Positions 17,953 through 26,714 of a stretch of DNA of 64,000 nucleotides are shown one piece after another; within the stretch, counting starts at the first letter, position 1, and the number at the start of each line of letters is the position of its first letter. Both the position numbers and the translations under genes were made by a program. The stretch covers positions 310,001 to 374,000 of the forward strand of contig CAWBXX010000002.1 in NCBI GenBank assembly GCA_963792885.1, in the 5' to 3' direction. The notes beneath the pieces were generated by a model. It saw only the letters and a list, made by a program, of their open reading frames with translations, did no database searches and was not told the DNA's origin. This stretch comes from DASWJZ01 sp963792885. Its GTDB lineage: Bacteria > Pseudomonadota > Alphaproteobacteria > Rhizobiales > Afifellaceae.

Positions 17953-19161
17953 ATGCGCCTTTCCGAGTTCCGCCTTACACGCTTCCAGTATCGACGCGAC
18001 CGGCCAATCGGCGACAGTCAGGTCCGGATCGATTCGGTCAATGTAGCCGCGCTGGAGCTGATAGCCGATAGCGGCGAGATCGGGCTCGGCTTTGTTCAAA
18101 GCCTGTTCCACCCGCTTCCCGGCGAGGCCGAAGTTTCGCGCGTCTTCGCCGAAGAGGTCTGGCCCTCGCTCTCGGGGCTTTCGCCGATGGAGCTGGTCCA
18201 CCGCGTCGCGAAGCCGCGCGGCGGCAACGATCGGCCGCAGGGCCTGCCGTTCGGCGTGGCGGTGCAGATAGCGCTCTGGGACCTGGCAGCAAAGCAGGTC
18301 GGGCTGCCGCTCTACCGGCTCCTCGGCGGGCGTCGCAACAAGGTCCGCGCCTATGCAAGCGGACTCGACTTCCACCTGGGCGACACGGACTTCCAGGGGC
18401 TTTTCGCGCACGCGGATGCGCTTGGCTATAGGGCGTTCAAGATCAAGGTCGGCGCGCCCGACTTCGATCGGGACCTGCACCGGCTGGCGCTGCTCGCCGA
18501 CACCGTTCGTCCGGGCGGCAAGATCATGATCGACGCCAACGAGGCCTGGTCCGCCAAGGAAGCGATCGTCAAACTCGAAGCGATCAGGCGCGCCGGTCAC
18601 GACATCTTCTGGGTCGAGGATCCCGTGCCGCGCTGGGACTTCGACGGGCTGCGCCTGCTGCGCCAAAGCTGCCCGTGGACCCACATCAACACCGGCGAAT
18701 ATCTCGATGTCGCCGGCAAGCGGCAGCTTCTCGACGCCGACGCCGCCGACATTCTGAACGTTCACGGCCAGATCACCGACGTGATGCGGATCGGCTGGCT
18801 CGCCGCCGAGCGAAATATCCCGGTGACGCTCGGAAACACCTTCCTCGAAGTCGGCGTCCATACCGCCTGCGCGCTGCCGGAGGTCGAGTGGCTCGAATAC
18901 TCGTTCCAGAACCTCGACCACCTCGTCGAGCAGCCGATCGAAATCCGGGACGGCTGGATTTTTGCGCCGGAGCGACTCGGCCATGGGCTGGCGCTCAGCG
19001 ATGCGGCGCGACGCGACTGGCGGCGGCCCGAAGTCCTGTCGGACGCCGATCTCGGTGATGCCCAGGGCAATCCGCGCGCGCCTGTCTGGACCGGCGGGTC
19101 CGGTGCAAAGCGGGAAATCCCCTCGGAAAATGGCGGGGTCACCTTGCGACAAGTCGTGTGA
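17953..19161 (+). CDS. Enolase-superfamily enzyme (mandelate racemase/muconate lactonizing type)
   Basis: A 402-residue member of the MR/MLE family, which abstracts a proton next to a carboxylate, usually as a sugar-acid dehydratase or racemase. The KxK motif (K163, K165 in FKIKVG) and the metal ligands D194 (IDANEAW), E222 (WVEDPVP) and E249 (NTGEYL) are present. I prefer the ATG at 17953 (MRLSEFRL) over 17929 because the latter lies inside the operator. It heads an operon with a carbohydrate-type ABC importer. The substrate is not readable. Confidence 0.87.
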   Translation: MRLSEFRLTRFQYRRDRPIGDSQVRIDSVNVAALELIADSGEIGLGFVQSLFHPLPGEAEVSRVFAEEVWPSLSGLSPMELVHRVAKPRGGNDRPQGLPFGVAVQIALWDLAAKQVGLPLYRLLGGRRNKVRAYASGLDFHLGDTDFQGLFAHADALGYRAFKIKVGAPDFDRDLHRLALLADTVRPGGKIMIDANEAWSAKEAIVKLEAIRRAGHDIFWVEDPVPRWDFDGLRLLRQSCPWTHINTGEYLDVAGKRQLLDADAADILNVHGQITDVMRIGWLAAERNIPVTLGNTFLEVGVHTACALPEVEWLEYSFQNLDHLVEQPIEIRDGWIFAPERLGHGLALSDAARRDWRRPEVLSDADLGDAQGNPRAPVWTGGSGAKREIPSENGGVTLRQVV

Positions 19162-19214
19162 GGAATGCGGCCGCTCGGAGGGCGGCCGGTGCACATAAGA
19201 AGGGAGGAAGAAAG

Positions 19215-20504
19215 ATGAAAGAGACGTCGATCCATCGTCGCACCCTGCTGAAGGGTGCGCTGGCTGCATCTACGTTGCCCCTGCTCCCTGCCAGTGTCGG
19301 CAGGGCTGCGGAGCTCACCCAGAAATACGCCGGCACGACGCTCCACGTCATGCTTGGCGCCGGCGGCGGCTCCTGGGAGGCCTATCGCCTGTCGTCGGAA
19401 GAGTTCGGCAAGCTGACCGGCATCAAGTTCGACTACACCTTCCTGCCGGACGCGAACGCCTACACCAAGACCGTTCTCGACGTGACGACCGGCACGAATG
19501 CCTTCGACGGCTACGTCTACACCTACCCTTGGAAGGGTGAGCTCGGCCCCTACTTCGCCGACCTCGAGAAGCTGGTGCCGTCGATCGAATCCGCCCCGCC
19601 GCTCGACCTCGACGACTATCCCGGCGACGTCATCGACGCCTATGGCCGCGTCGGCGGAAAACTGATCGGACTGCCGATTCTCGGCGACGCCACGATGCTC
19701 GTCTGGAACCGCGCGCAATACGAGAAGGCCGGCCTCGACCCGGTGGCCCAGCCGAAGACCTGGGAAGAGGTCGTCGCCAACGGCGGGAAGCTCGAGGCGG
19801 CCGGCCTCGGCGGCTTCGGCCTGCCCGGCGGCAAGGGCTGGCAGGTCTCGTGCATGTGGATCATCCTCTTCGCCAAATACGGCGGCGAGTATTTCGGCGA
19901 CAATTATGCACCGCAGTTCAATTCCGAAGCCGGGCTGAACGCGACCAAGTTCATGGTCGAACAGCTTCAGCCGCTTGCGCCTGCCGGCAATCTGACCTGG
20001 GACTTCGCCGAAATGCTCGACGCGCTCACCACCGGAACGGCCGGGCAGGGCATGATGTGGCCGGGCGGCTTCGGTACGATGCTCGATCCGAAGCAATCCA
20101 AGACGGCGGCTGATCTGTCGTTCGAAGCGACGCCGGAAGCCTCGCTTCTCGGCGGCTGGGCGGTCGGCATCAACGACGCGTCGCCCAACAAGGAAGCGGC
20201 GGGCCTGTGGGCGGCCTACCTGGCGTCGCGGGAAGTGCAGCGCGATGCGCCGGCGCCCGCGCGTATCTCGGTGCTGAGCGATCCGGAGCTGCAGAAGACC
20301 CGCATCCACTTCGCGGCGGTGCTGCAGGCGCTGAGCGGAAAGCTGGCGCTCTTCCCCAATGTCCCGCAGTCGGCGCAGATCATCACCTACATGTACGAGG
20401 AGCTGAACACCGCGCTCGGTGGCGAGAAGACTCCCGAGCAGACGGTGAACGATCTGCAGGCCTCGATCGAGGAGTTCATCGCCGGGCTCGGAATCCGGAA
20501 GTAG
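19215..20504 (+). CDS. ABC transporter substrate-binding protein (SBP family 1), Tat-like signal
   Basis: A 429-residue periplasmic binding protein of the carbohydrate family (SBP_bac_1). The signal has a twin arginine (HRRTLLKGALAAS) and a cleavage region near GRAA. Family features are visible in GLPILGDATMLVWNRAQYEKAG and PKTWEEVV. The ATG at 19215 is preceded by GGGAGGAAG, a good ribosome site. It lies downstream of the enolase-superfamily gene and upstream of two permeases, so it probably delivers the sugar acid or its precursor. Confidence 0.92.
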   Translation: MKETSIHRRTLLKGALAASTLPLLPASVGRAAELTQKYAGTTLHVMLGAGGGSWEAYRLSSEEFGKLTGIKFDYTFLPDANAYTKTVLDVTTGTNAFDGYVYTYPWKGELGPYFADLEKLVPSIESAPPLDLDDYPGDVIDAYGRVGGKLIGLPILGDATMLVWNRAQYEKAGLDPVAQPKTWEEVVANGGKLEAAGLGGFGLPGGKGWQVSCMWIILFAKYGGEYFGDNYAPQFNSEAGLNATKFMVEQLQPLAPAGNLTWDFAEMLDALTTGTAGQGMMWPGGFGTMLDPKQSKTAADLSFEATPEASLLGGWAVGINDASPNKEAAGLWAAYLASREVQRDAPAPARISVLSDPELQKTRIHFAAVLQALSGKLALFPNVPQSAQIITYMYEELNTALGGEKTPEQTVNDLQASIEEFIAGLGIRK

Positions 20505-20537
20505 CGGTCCGACAGGCTCTTCTTCTTCTAACAATCG

Positions 20538-20563
20538 CCACGGCGCGGCGTCCCGCGTCGTGG
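20538..20563 (+). promoter_or_regulatory. Intercistronic hairpin after the binding-protein gene
   Basis: An 11-bp GC-rich stem (CCACGGCGCGG against CCGCGTCGTGG, one G-T wobble) with a CGTC loop lies between the binding-protein stop and the first permease start. There is no T tract, so it is more likely an mRNA-stabilising or attenuating hairpin than a terminator. It parallels the hairpin after dppA in this window. Confidence 0.65.
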
Positions 20564-20574
20564 TGATCTCTTGA

Positions 20575-21495
20575 ATGGTGCCCGGCTTGCACTTCAGACC
20601 TCGCACCTACGACGACAGCAACAGGGCGATACTGTTTGTCATTCCGGCGGCGGTCGTTGCCTTCTTAGTGCTCGCCGTGCCGCTGGCGATGTCGCTCTAT
20701 TACAGCTTTACCGGCTGGAAGATCATCCAGCTCAACACGCGCCACAAGATCGTCTGGCTCGACAACTACATCAGCATCCTGACGGACGGCGCGTTCTGGG
20801 CCTCCGTCAAGGTCACGCTGTTCTACACGGTCGCCGGCGTCGCGCTGGAATCGGCGGTCGGTCTCGCGCTCGCGCTGCTCTTCAGGCGCGATTTCCCCGG
20901 GCGCGGGATTCTGAGGACCCTGCTGATCCTGCCGATGGTGATCACGCCGGCCGTCGTGGGCATGTTCTGGCGGCTCCTCTACGACGACAATTACGGTCTC
21001 TACAATTACGCGCTCAGCGTCATCGGCCTGCCGCCCGCCTCGTGGCTGAGCAGCACCTGGGCGCTTGCCTCCGTCGTCTTCATGGACGTCTGGGAATCCT
21101 CTCCCTTCTTCATGCTGGTGCTCCTGGCCGGGCTCCAGAGCGAGGATAAGGAAGCCGTCGAGGCCGCCCACATCGACGGCGCCGCGGGATGGCAGATCGT
21201 CTACCACCTGACGCTTCCGCACCTGCTTCCCTATCTCGCGATCGCCGCGGCGTTTCGAGCTATCTGGTCGCTGTCGGAGTTCGACAAGGTCTACATGCTC
21301 ACCCTTGGCGGGCCCGGCAACGCGACGACGACGATGAGCCTCTACGCCTTCAAGATCGGCTTCGTCAGCTTCGACATCGGCAAGATATCGGCGATCTCCT
21401 GGGTGATCGCCGCGCTGACGTTGATCGTGACAGCGCCGCTCATCACGTATCTGCTGCGCGGACGCAACGCGCGGCGCGAAGGAGCACGCAGATGA
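20575..21495 (+). CDS. Carbohydrate ABC transporter permease (MalF/UgpA type)
   Basis: A 306-residue inner-membrane permease with six hydrophobic segments and the EAA coupling loop EAAHIDGAAGWQIVYHLTLP (about residues 197-216). GGPGNATTTMSLYAFKIGF is typical of the MalF/UgpA family. The ATG at 20575 follows the binding-protein gene by 70 bases. Its stop overlaps the start of the second permease (ATGA). The frame is intact. Confidence 0.92.
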   Translation: MVPGLHFRPRTYDDSNRAILFVIPAAVVAFLVLAVPLAMSLYYSFTGWKIIQLNTRHKIVWLDNYISILTDGAFWASVKVTLFYTVAGVALESAVGLALALLFRRDFPGRGILRTLLILPMVITPAVVGMFWRLLYDDNYGLYNYALSVIGLPPASWLSSTWALASVVFMDVWESSPFFMLVLLAGLQSEDKEAVEAAHIDGAAGWQIVYHLTLPHLLPYLAIAAAFRAIWSLSEFDKVYMLTLGGPGNATTTMSLYAFKIGFVSFDIGKISAISWVIAALTLIVTAPLITYLLRGRNARREGARR

Positions 21496-22296
21496 AGCGT
21501 ATCCTGATCGCGCTCGCCGCAGCCGTACCTCGTCTTCCTCTACCTCTTTCCCTACACATGGATGGTGCTGTCGGCATTTCGTTATCCGGCCGACACGCTG
21601 TCCATCCCGCCAAAGCTCGTCTTCGAAGTCACCCTCGACGGGTTCACTAAGGTGTTTCGGCAGAGCGTCTTCGGGCTCTACCTGCTGAACAGCGTCTTCA
21701 TCACCGCGTGCAGCGTTGCGCTGACCATGCTCGTCGCGACGCCGGCCGCCTATGCGCTGATCCGCATCAGTCGCGGAGGTATCGCGTTTCTCCTCGCGGT
21801 TCTGATCGCCCGCATGATCCCCGCCATCGCGCTGGTGGTGCCGATCTACATCATCGGCAGCCTGACGAAGCAGCTCGCGACGTACCAGATTATGATCGTC
21901 GTCAACGTCGCCTTCAATCTGCCCTTCGCGATCTGGCTCGTCCGCGGCTTCTTCATAGACATGCCGGCGAACCTTGTCGAAGCGGCACGCATCGACGGCG
22001 CCAGCGAATGGCATGTCCTCACCAAGGTCGCGGCACCGCTCGCGCGCGGCGGCATCTTCGCCACGGCGGTCTTCGTCTTCGTCGGCGCGTGGAACGAGTT
22101 CCTCTTTGCGCTCATCCTGACCAGCGGGAAGACGACGACTGCGCCCGTCGCGCTGCTCTCCTTCCGCACGTCACACGGCGTCGAATGGGACACGATCAGC
22201 GCCGGCGCGTTCATGGTGTCGCTGCCGGTGATCGTCTTCGCCTTCATAATGCAGCGCTACCTGGTCGAGGGCCTGACCATGGGCGCCGTCAAATAG
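21492..22296 (+). CDS. Carbohydrate ABC transporter permease (MalG/UgpE type), one frameshift
   Basis: The second permease of the importer. From about 21525 onward it reads YLVFLYLFPYTWMVLSAFR, six membrane segments and the EAA loop EAARIDGASEWHVLTKVAAP. The natural start is the ATG at 21492 overlapping the previous stop, which gives MKRILIALAAA in another frame. A one-base shift near 21515-21525 joins the two. The corrected product is about 268 residues. No ATP-binding subunit follows; the next homology is a phosphonate permease fragment, so the operon is interrupted here. Confidence 0.88.
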
Positions 22297-22356
22297 GCTT
22301 GCCGCAATGGCGCATCTGCGTGGAGAAGCCCGGCCTACGCCGATAGTTCGCGAGAC

Positions 22357-22872
22357 TTGCGGACGGAGTTCTGCTTGGGAACCCACAGCATGTCGCTGTC
22401 GCGCGGTATCATGCGGCTCTTCAACGCCGAGCGTCCGCCCGTTGACTTTCTCTATTCGCCATGGGGCGTGATCCTCGCCGAGACGACTGTGTATATGCCC
22501 TTCGTCATGCGGCCGTTGCTCGCCACCTTCTCCACTATCGACCTCGCGCAGATCGAAGTAGTGAGCAGCCTCGGGGCAAGGCCGATGCGGATTGTGCGGC
22601 AGATCATCCTGCCCGCCGCCATCCCGGCGCTCCTTGCCGGCGGCAGCCTCTGCCTGCTCCTCACCGTCAACGAGTTCGGCATCGTTCTCTTCATCGGGGC
22701 GAAGGGCGTGACCACGCTCCCGCTTCTGATCTACGACAAGGCGATCCAGGAGTTTGATTACACGACCGCTTGCGTGATCGCGGTCGTTAACGTGGTCCTG
22801 TCGCTTTCGCTCTATTCGCTCTATCGCGGGCTCGTGGTCCGCTTCGGTGGCCGACGTGCTGGTTTGGTCTAA
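22357..22872 (+). pseudogene. C-terminal fragment of a 2-aminoethylphosphonate ABC permease (PhnU type)
   Basis: Homology to the PhnU permease begins only around GIMRLFNAERPP and runs through SPWGVILAETTVYMPFVMRP, the coupling loop VVSSLGARPMRIVRQIILP and the last membrane helices. The first 110 or so residues and membrane segments are missing. The 60-90 bases before it match neither this gene nor the preceding permease. It overlaps phnV by 26 bases as in an intact operon. I infer a deletion or rearrangement junction at about 22,300-22,390. An in-frame start at 22357 could still give a truncated product. Confidence 0.75.
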
Positions 22873-23653
22873 GTCGGGACGGGCGCTCGTCTGGAGCGTC
22901 GGCTTCGTGGTGATCGGGCTCGTCTACGGCGCGCCGATCCTCATCATCATCCTCGCGAGCTTCGCCGGCCATTGGAACAGCGTCTGGCCGAGCGACTTCA
23001 CGTTCGAGCACTACATCGAGGCTTTCCAGGGCACGTCTGGAAAGGAGCTGCGCGTCAGCGTCATCACCGCCGCGCTCGCGAGCGCAGCAGCTCTCGCGAG
23101 CGGGACGTGGGCGGCGCTGGCCCTCAGGAACGTGGCCGCGTCGCCGCGCCGCGTGCTCGACCTCTTGTTCTTCGTGCCGAGTGCTATCCCGTCGGTGACA
23201 GTTGGTCTCGGCCTGCTCGTGGCCTTCAGTCGGCCACCGCTCCTGCTGAACGGCACGACGACGATCGTCCTCGTTGCGCATTTCGTGCTGATCTCCGCTT
23301 TCACCTACGGCTCGGTGACAGCGGGGCTGGCGCGGCTCTCTCCTGAGTTCGAGCAGGTTGCAGAGAGCCTCGGCGCGAGACCCCTCTACAAGCTCCGCCG
23401 CGTGACGCTGCCGCTCCTCATGCCCTATCTCCTCGCCGCGTTCAGCCTGAGTTTCGCGCTGTCGATGGGTGAGCTTGGTGCGACCGTCATGGTCTATCCG
23501 CCGGGCTGGGTGACGCTGCCGGTCGGCATCTTCGCGCTGACTGACCGCGGAGCGATCTTCGACGGCGCGGCCCTGACTATGCTTCTCGTCCTAGGCACGC
23601 TCCTTGTGCTCATGGTCCTGTCTTGGCTCTCGGAGCGGACGTCGCCGCGCTAG
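22847..23653 (+). CDS. phnV: 2-aminoethylphosphonate ABC transporter permease PhnV
   Basis: A 268-residue permease with six membrane segments and an EAA-type loop (AESLGARPLYKLRRVTLPLL), matching the PhnV half of the 2-aminoethylphosphonate importer. The SMGELGATVMVYPPGW motif is characteristic. It follows the truncated phnU directly. The binding protein (phnS) and ATPase (phnT) are not in the window, so the system as seen here cannot work unless partners are encoded elsewhere. Confidence 0.8.
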   Translation: MADVLVWSKSGRALVWSVGFVVIGLVYGAPILIIILASFAGHWNSVWPSDFTFEHYIEAFQGTSGKELRVSVITAALASAAALASGTWAALALRNVAASPRRVLDLLFFVPSAIPSVTVGLGLLVAFSRPPLLLNGTTTIVLVAHFVLISAFTYGSVTAGLARLSPEFEQVAESLGARPLYKLRRVTLPLLMPYLLAAFSLSFALSMGELGATVMVYPPGWVTLPVGIFALTDRGAIFDGAALTMLLVLGTLLVLMVLSWLSERTSPR

Positions 23654-24013
23654 CCCTCCGCGAACGAACGGCTGTCTGCTCACGGCGCTCAGCCGAAGTC
23701 CGAACTGGCACTGAGGAGGCTGCTCTTAACGTATAGGTGTCTGAGTTTGAAATGTCAGAACGTGATGTTCGTTATGTATGGGCGAGCGCGGCGCAGAGCG
23801 GCGACCAGCCCGATGGCGATGAGAAGGTAGATCGGCGGCAAGATTCGCTTCATTGGCGCGATTGTTTGCTCACGAAGAATTGCCCTTGTCCGGCCCGTAG
23901 CCCCGCTCTTCAAGTACGCCAAGCGCGACGAGCATTGATCCATCTCACAGTCGGGATCGGAGAGCGCCATATGCTCGCTTTTTGAGGCTCCCCCAATCAC
24001 CGGAGAGGCATTG
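23654..24013. other. Intergenic region with a possible methyltransferase-like stub
   Basis: This 360-base gap lacks a convincing gene. On the minus strand 23755-23853 encodes a 32-residue peptide (MKRILPPIYLLIAIGLVAAL, then a stop soon after). It resembles only the first membrane helix of isoprenylcysteine-methyltransferase-like proteins and may be a relic. The sequence just before 24014 carries a ribosome site (GGAGAGG) for the next gene. Confidence 0.3.
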
Positions 24014-25555
24014 ATGGCTGTCTGTGACGTGATCGTCATTGGATCGGGCATGGGCGGCATGAGCAGCGCCGCCGCCTTAGCGCGCACAGGTCACAAAGTC
24101 CTGCTGCTCGAAAAGCACCCGACCATCGGCGGACAATCACACAGCTTCAGCCGCAACGGCTTTCAGTGGGATGCCGGCCTTCACTATCTCGGTGGCCTTG
24201 CGCCGGGTGATCCGGATCGTGCGGTGCTCGACTGGCTGACTGAGGGTCGCATGGCGTTTGCCTCGCTCGGCCCCGTCTACGACACGCTTCACTTTCCCAA
24301 CGATTTCACACTAGAGCTTTCTCGTCCGGAAGCCGCCCAGCGGCTGGACCTCAAGGAACGTTTCCCTGACCGCGCGAGCGAAGTCGATGCCTGGTACGAG
24401 GCGATCGGCCATGGCGCACATGCGATGCGGGCCGTCCTGCAGAGTCGCACGATGCCCGAGCCTTTCTCGAGCGCGGTTGCGTGGTGGAACCACCGCGCGG
24501 TCGAGCGCTGGTGCGGACGCACTTTGGGCGAGGTCATTGCGCAAACGACGGACGATGAGAGGCTCGGTGCCGTCTTCAGTGCGCAATGGCCGGACGATGG
24601 CGGCCGCCCGGGCGCCGGTTCTTTTGGTATGCATGCACTGACGGTCGGCTCGTTTCTGCATGACGGCGCCTATTATCCGGTCGGCGGCGGCAGGAGCTTT
24701 GCGGAGCATCTCATTCCGACGATTACAAAGGCCGGGGGCGAGGCACGCGCCGGAGAGAGGGTTGCGCGACTTGTGGTTGACGCCGACACAGTCGCGGGCG
24801 TGGAGACCGCTGACGGAACGCGCTACATGGCCAAGGCCGTCATCTCCGATATGGGCGCGCGTGAGACGGTCAGCCTTCTGCTCCCGCCAGACTTGCAGCA
24901 GTCGGATTGGGGTCAGGAAATCCTGTCGTTTGAGCCGAGCCCTTGCCACTTCTCCCTCTTCCTTGGATTCGAAGGGGACGTCGAAGCAGCTGGCGCGACG
25001 CGCTCCAACCACTGGATCTATGGCAGCTGGAAGACCGACGTGTTGTGGACCGATCTGACAACGCAGCCGGAGCCGCCTGGACTGTTTGTCTCGTTCGCCT
25101 CGCTCAAGGATCCGGCCCAAGACCCCGGGCCGTCGCAGAGGCACACCGGGGAGATTGTCGCCTTTGCGGATTGGTCGATGATCGAGCCATGGTCGGCGCT
25201 GAAGCACGAAGAGCGCGGCACCGATTATGCCGCGTTCAAGGCTCGTGTCGAAGAGGCGATGGTTTCGGCATTCGCGCGTCAGTTTCCTCGCCTCGCCGAG
25301 CTCATCGTGTTCCGCGAGCTTGCGACGCCACTCGCAATAGTGTCGATCACGGGTCACGAACGCGGGGGCTTCTACGGCCTTGAGAACACGCCGCGGCGCG
25401 CAACGAGTCATGCGCTGCGCATGAAGACGCCAATTCCCGGGCTCTACCTCAGCGGCCAGGACGTGGCGACGCCCGGAATATTCGGCGCCATGTGGGGCGG
25501 CCTTCTGGCTGCCGCCAGCATAGACCCGCGAGTTTTTCAGCACCTGCGCGGCTAA
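24014..25555 (+). CDS. Phytoene dehydrogenase/carotenoid isomerase-like FAD oxidoreductase
   Basis: A 513-residue flavoprotein of the CrtI/CrtISO/RetSat family. The N-terminal dinucleotide-binding motif is VIVIGSGMGGMSSAAAL (G10-x-G-x-x-G15) followed by the acidic residue of LLLEKH. The family motifs GGQSHSF and YYPVGGGRSFAEHL and the C-terminal FAD signature GLYLSGQDVATPGIFGA are present. No carotenoid genes are nearby, and related proteins act on diverse polyprenoid or lipid substrates, so the reaction is not assigned. It starts at the ATG at 24014 behind GGAGAGG. Confidence 0.8.
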   Translation: MAVCDVIVIGSGMGGMSSAAALARTGHKVLLLEKHPTIGGQSHSFSRNGFQWDAGLHYLGGLAPGDPDRAVLDWLTEGRMAFASLGPVYDTLHFPNDFTLELSRPEAAQRLDLKERFPDRASEVDAWYEAIGHGAHAMRAVLQSRTMPEPFSSAVAWWNHRAVERWCGRTLGEVIAQTTDDERLGAVFSAQWPDDGGRPGAGSFGMHALTVGSFLHDGAYYPVGGGRSFAEHLIPTITKAGGEARAGERVARLVVDADTVAGVETADGTRYMAKAVISDMGARETVSLLLPPDLQQSDWGQEILSFEPSPCHFSLFLGFEGDVEAAGATRSNHWIYGSWKTDVLWTDLTTQPEPPGLFVSFASLKDPAQDPGPSQRHTGEIVAFADWSMIEPWSALKHEERGTDYAAFKARVEEAMVSAFARQFPRLAELIVFRELATPLAIVSITGHERGGFYGLENTPRRATSHALRMKTPIPGLYLSGQDVATPGIFGAMWGGLLAAASIDPRVFQHLRG

Positions 25556-25716
25556 GAGATGCCGATCTCGGGAGTACGCCGATTGCACTCCTGCTTCTGG
25601 CGCAAAACCGAAGTCCGGAATCACACCGAGAACGACCGCTTTCGAATCCTAACCGGACTTTGATCTAGCGCCCGCCGAGGTCAGACATTACCGACGATGC
25701 ATAGACCGAGCACCGT

Positions 25717-25929
25717 TCAGTTGCGCCGAAGCGCGGCTCTGCGGACGCTCTCTGCCAGGATCGCCGGGCAGCCCGCGAGAAGCAGCGCGGCACCCCACCC
25801 CGGTGACAATCCAAGCAGCTTCACGGCAGCGGCCACGGCCGCGATCAGGATGAGCGCAAAGAGCGCGAGGTTCCCGTCGTCGATGAACATGCCAAAGAGT
25901 TCGGCGATTGCGATGCGAATGACGGTCAC
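25717..25929 (-). CDS. Small membrane protein coupled to the COG4280 protein
   Basis: A 70-residue protein with two hydrophobic stretches (ALFALILIAAVAAAVKLLGL and GWGAALLLAGCPAILA) and a basic C-terminus. Its GTG at 25929 overlaps the stop of the COG4280 gene as GTGA, so the two are translationally coupled. I do not recognise a family. The coupling suggests an accessory subunit or regulator of the larger membrane protein. Confidence 0.6.
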   Translation of the reverse strand: MTVIRIAIAELFGMFIDDGNLALFALILIAAVAAAVKLLGLSPGWGAALLLAGCPAILAESVRRAALRRN

Positions 25930-26681
25930 TCGGCAACTCCCTGCATGGTGAGCGGACGCACACTGCGCAGCCAGCGAATGGCGGCGAAGGAGAAGGCCGC
26001 CAGAATCGCCAGGATGAGTAGCAGGGACAGGTCGGCGCCCGGCCACTCCGTTCCGAGGCCCTCCCCGGTCCAGAAGATGCCAAAGCTTGTCAGCATCAGC
26101 CCGACGACAAACTTGAGCGTGTTCTCCGGGACTCGCGCCAGCGGGCGATGCACGACAAGGCCGATGGCGAGCACCAGAACAAACGCCGCCACGGCGCCGA
26201 GGCTGGCATAGGCCGTAAGTCCATGTGCGGTACCGACTGCGATCACGATGAAGACGACCTCGACGCCTTCAAGCAGCACGGCCTTGAACGCTGCGAGACC
26301 CGCCAGATAGTCAGCGCGGCGATCGTTCGCCTGACTACGGAGCAGCTCGGTCTCTTCCTCGAAGGTTTCTTCCTCGTCGTGGAGTGCCAAAATGCCGGAT
26401 GCGCGCAGTATCGCCTTCCGCAGCCACCGCATGCCAAACAGGATTAACAGGACGCCGACGACAAACTGCAGCACATGCAGGGGAATGAGCGAGAACAGCG
26501 GGCCGAACGCAAGCACGAGAGCCGCGAGCACGGCAACGGCGAGGCCGGTTCCCGTGAGGGCCGGCCCCCAACTGCGCGTCAGGCCGACTGCGAGCACGAT
26601 CGTAAATGCCTCCACAAATTCCACAAAGGAAGCGAGGAACGCCGCGGTCACTGTCGAGGTGATCGTTGTAACGCTCGTCAT
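25926..26681 (-). CDS. COG4280-type membrane protein, possible cation transporter
   Basis: A 251-residue integral membrane protein with about six to seven hydrophobic segments in two related halves. Each half begins with an ExxE motif followed by a similar helix: E21-F-V-E24 then AFTIVLAVG, and E138-G-V-E141 then VVFIVIAVG. An acidic loop (HDEEETFEEETE, 101-112) lies between them. The paired ExxE motifs recall FTR1-type iron permeases and other cation carriers, but no function is established. The ATG at 26681 lies just downstream of an IS481 relic, which may have displaced its promoter. Confidence 0.7.
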   Translation of the reverse strand: MTSVTTITSTVTAAFLASFVEFVEAFTIVLAVGLTRSWGPALTGTGLAVAVLAALVLAFGPLFSLIPLHVLQFVVGVLLILFGMRWLRKAILRASGILALHDEEETFEEETELLRSQANDRRADYLAGLAAFKAVLLEGVEVVFIVIAVGTAHGLTAYASLGAVAAFVLVLAIGLVVHRPLARVPENTLKFVVGLMLTSFGIFWTGEGLGTEWPGADLSLLLILAILAAFSFAAIRWLRSVRPLTMQGVAE

Positions 26682-26714
26682 ATCTTCGTTCCGTTTTATC
26701 CCTCTTTTGGCTTT

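Noticed and set aside
23737..23985. Forward reading frame before the flavoprotein gene as a small gene
   Set aside because: No ribosome site, no recognisable motif and atypical composition; treated as non-coding.
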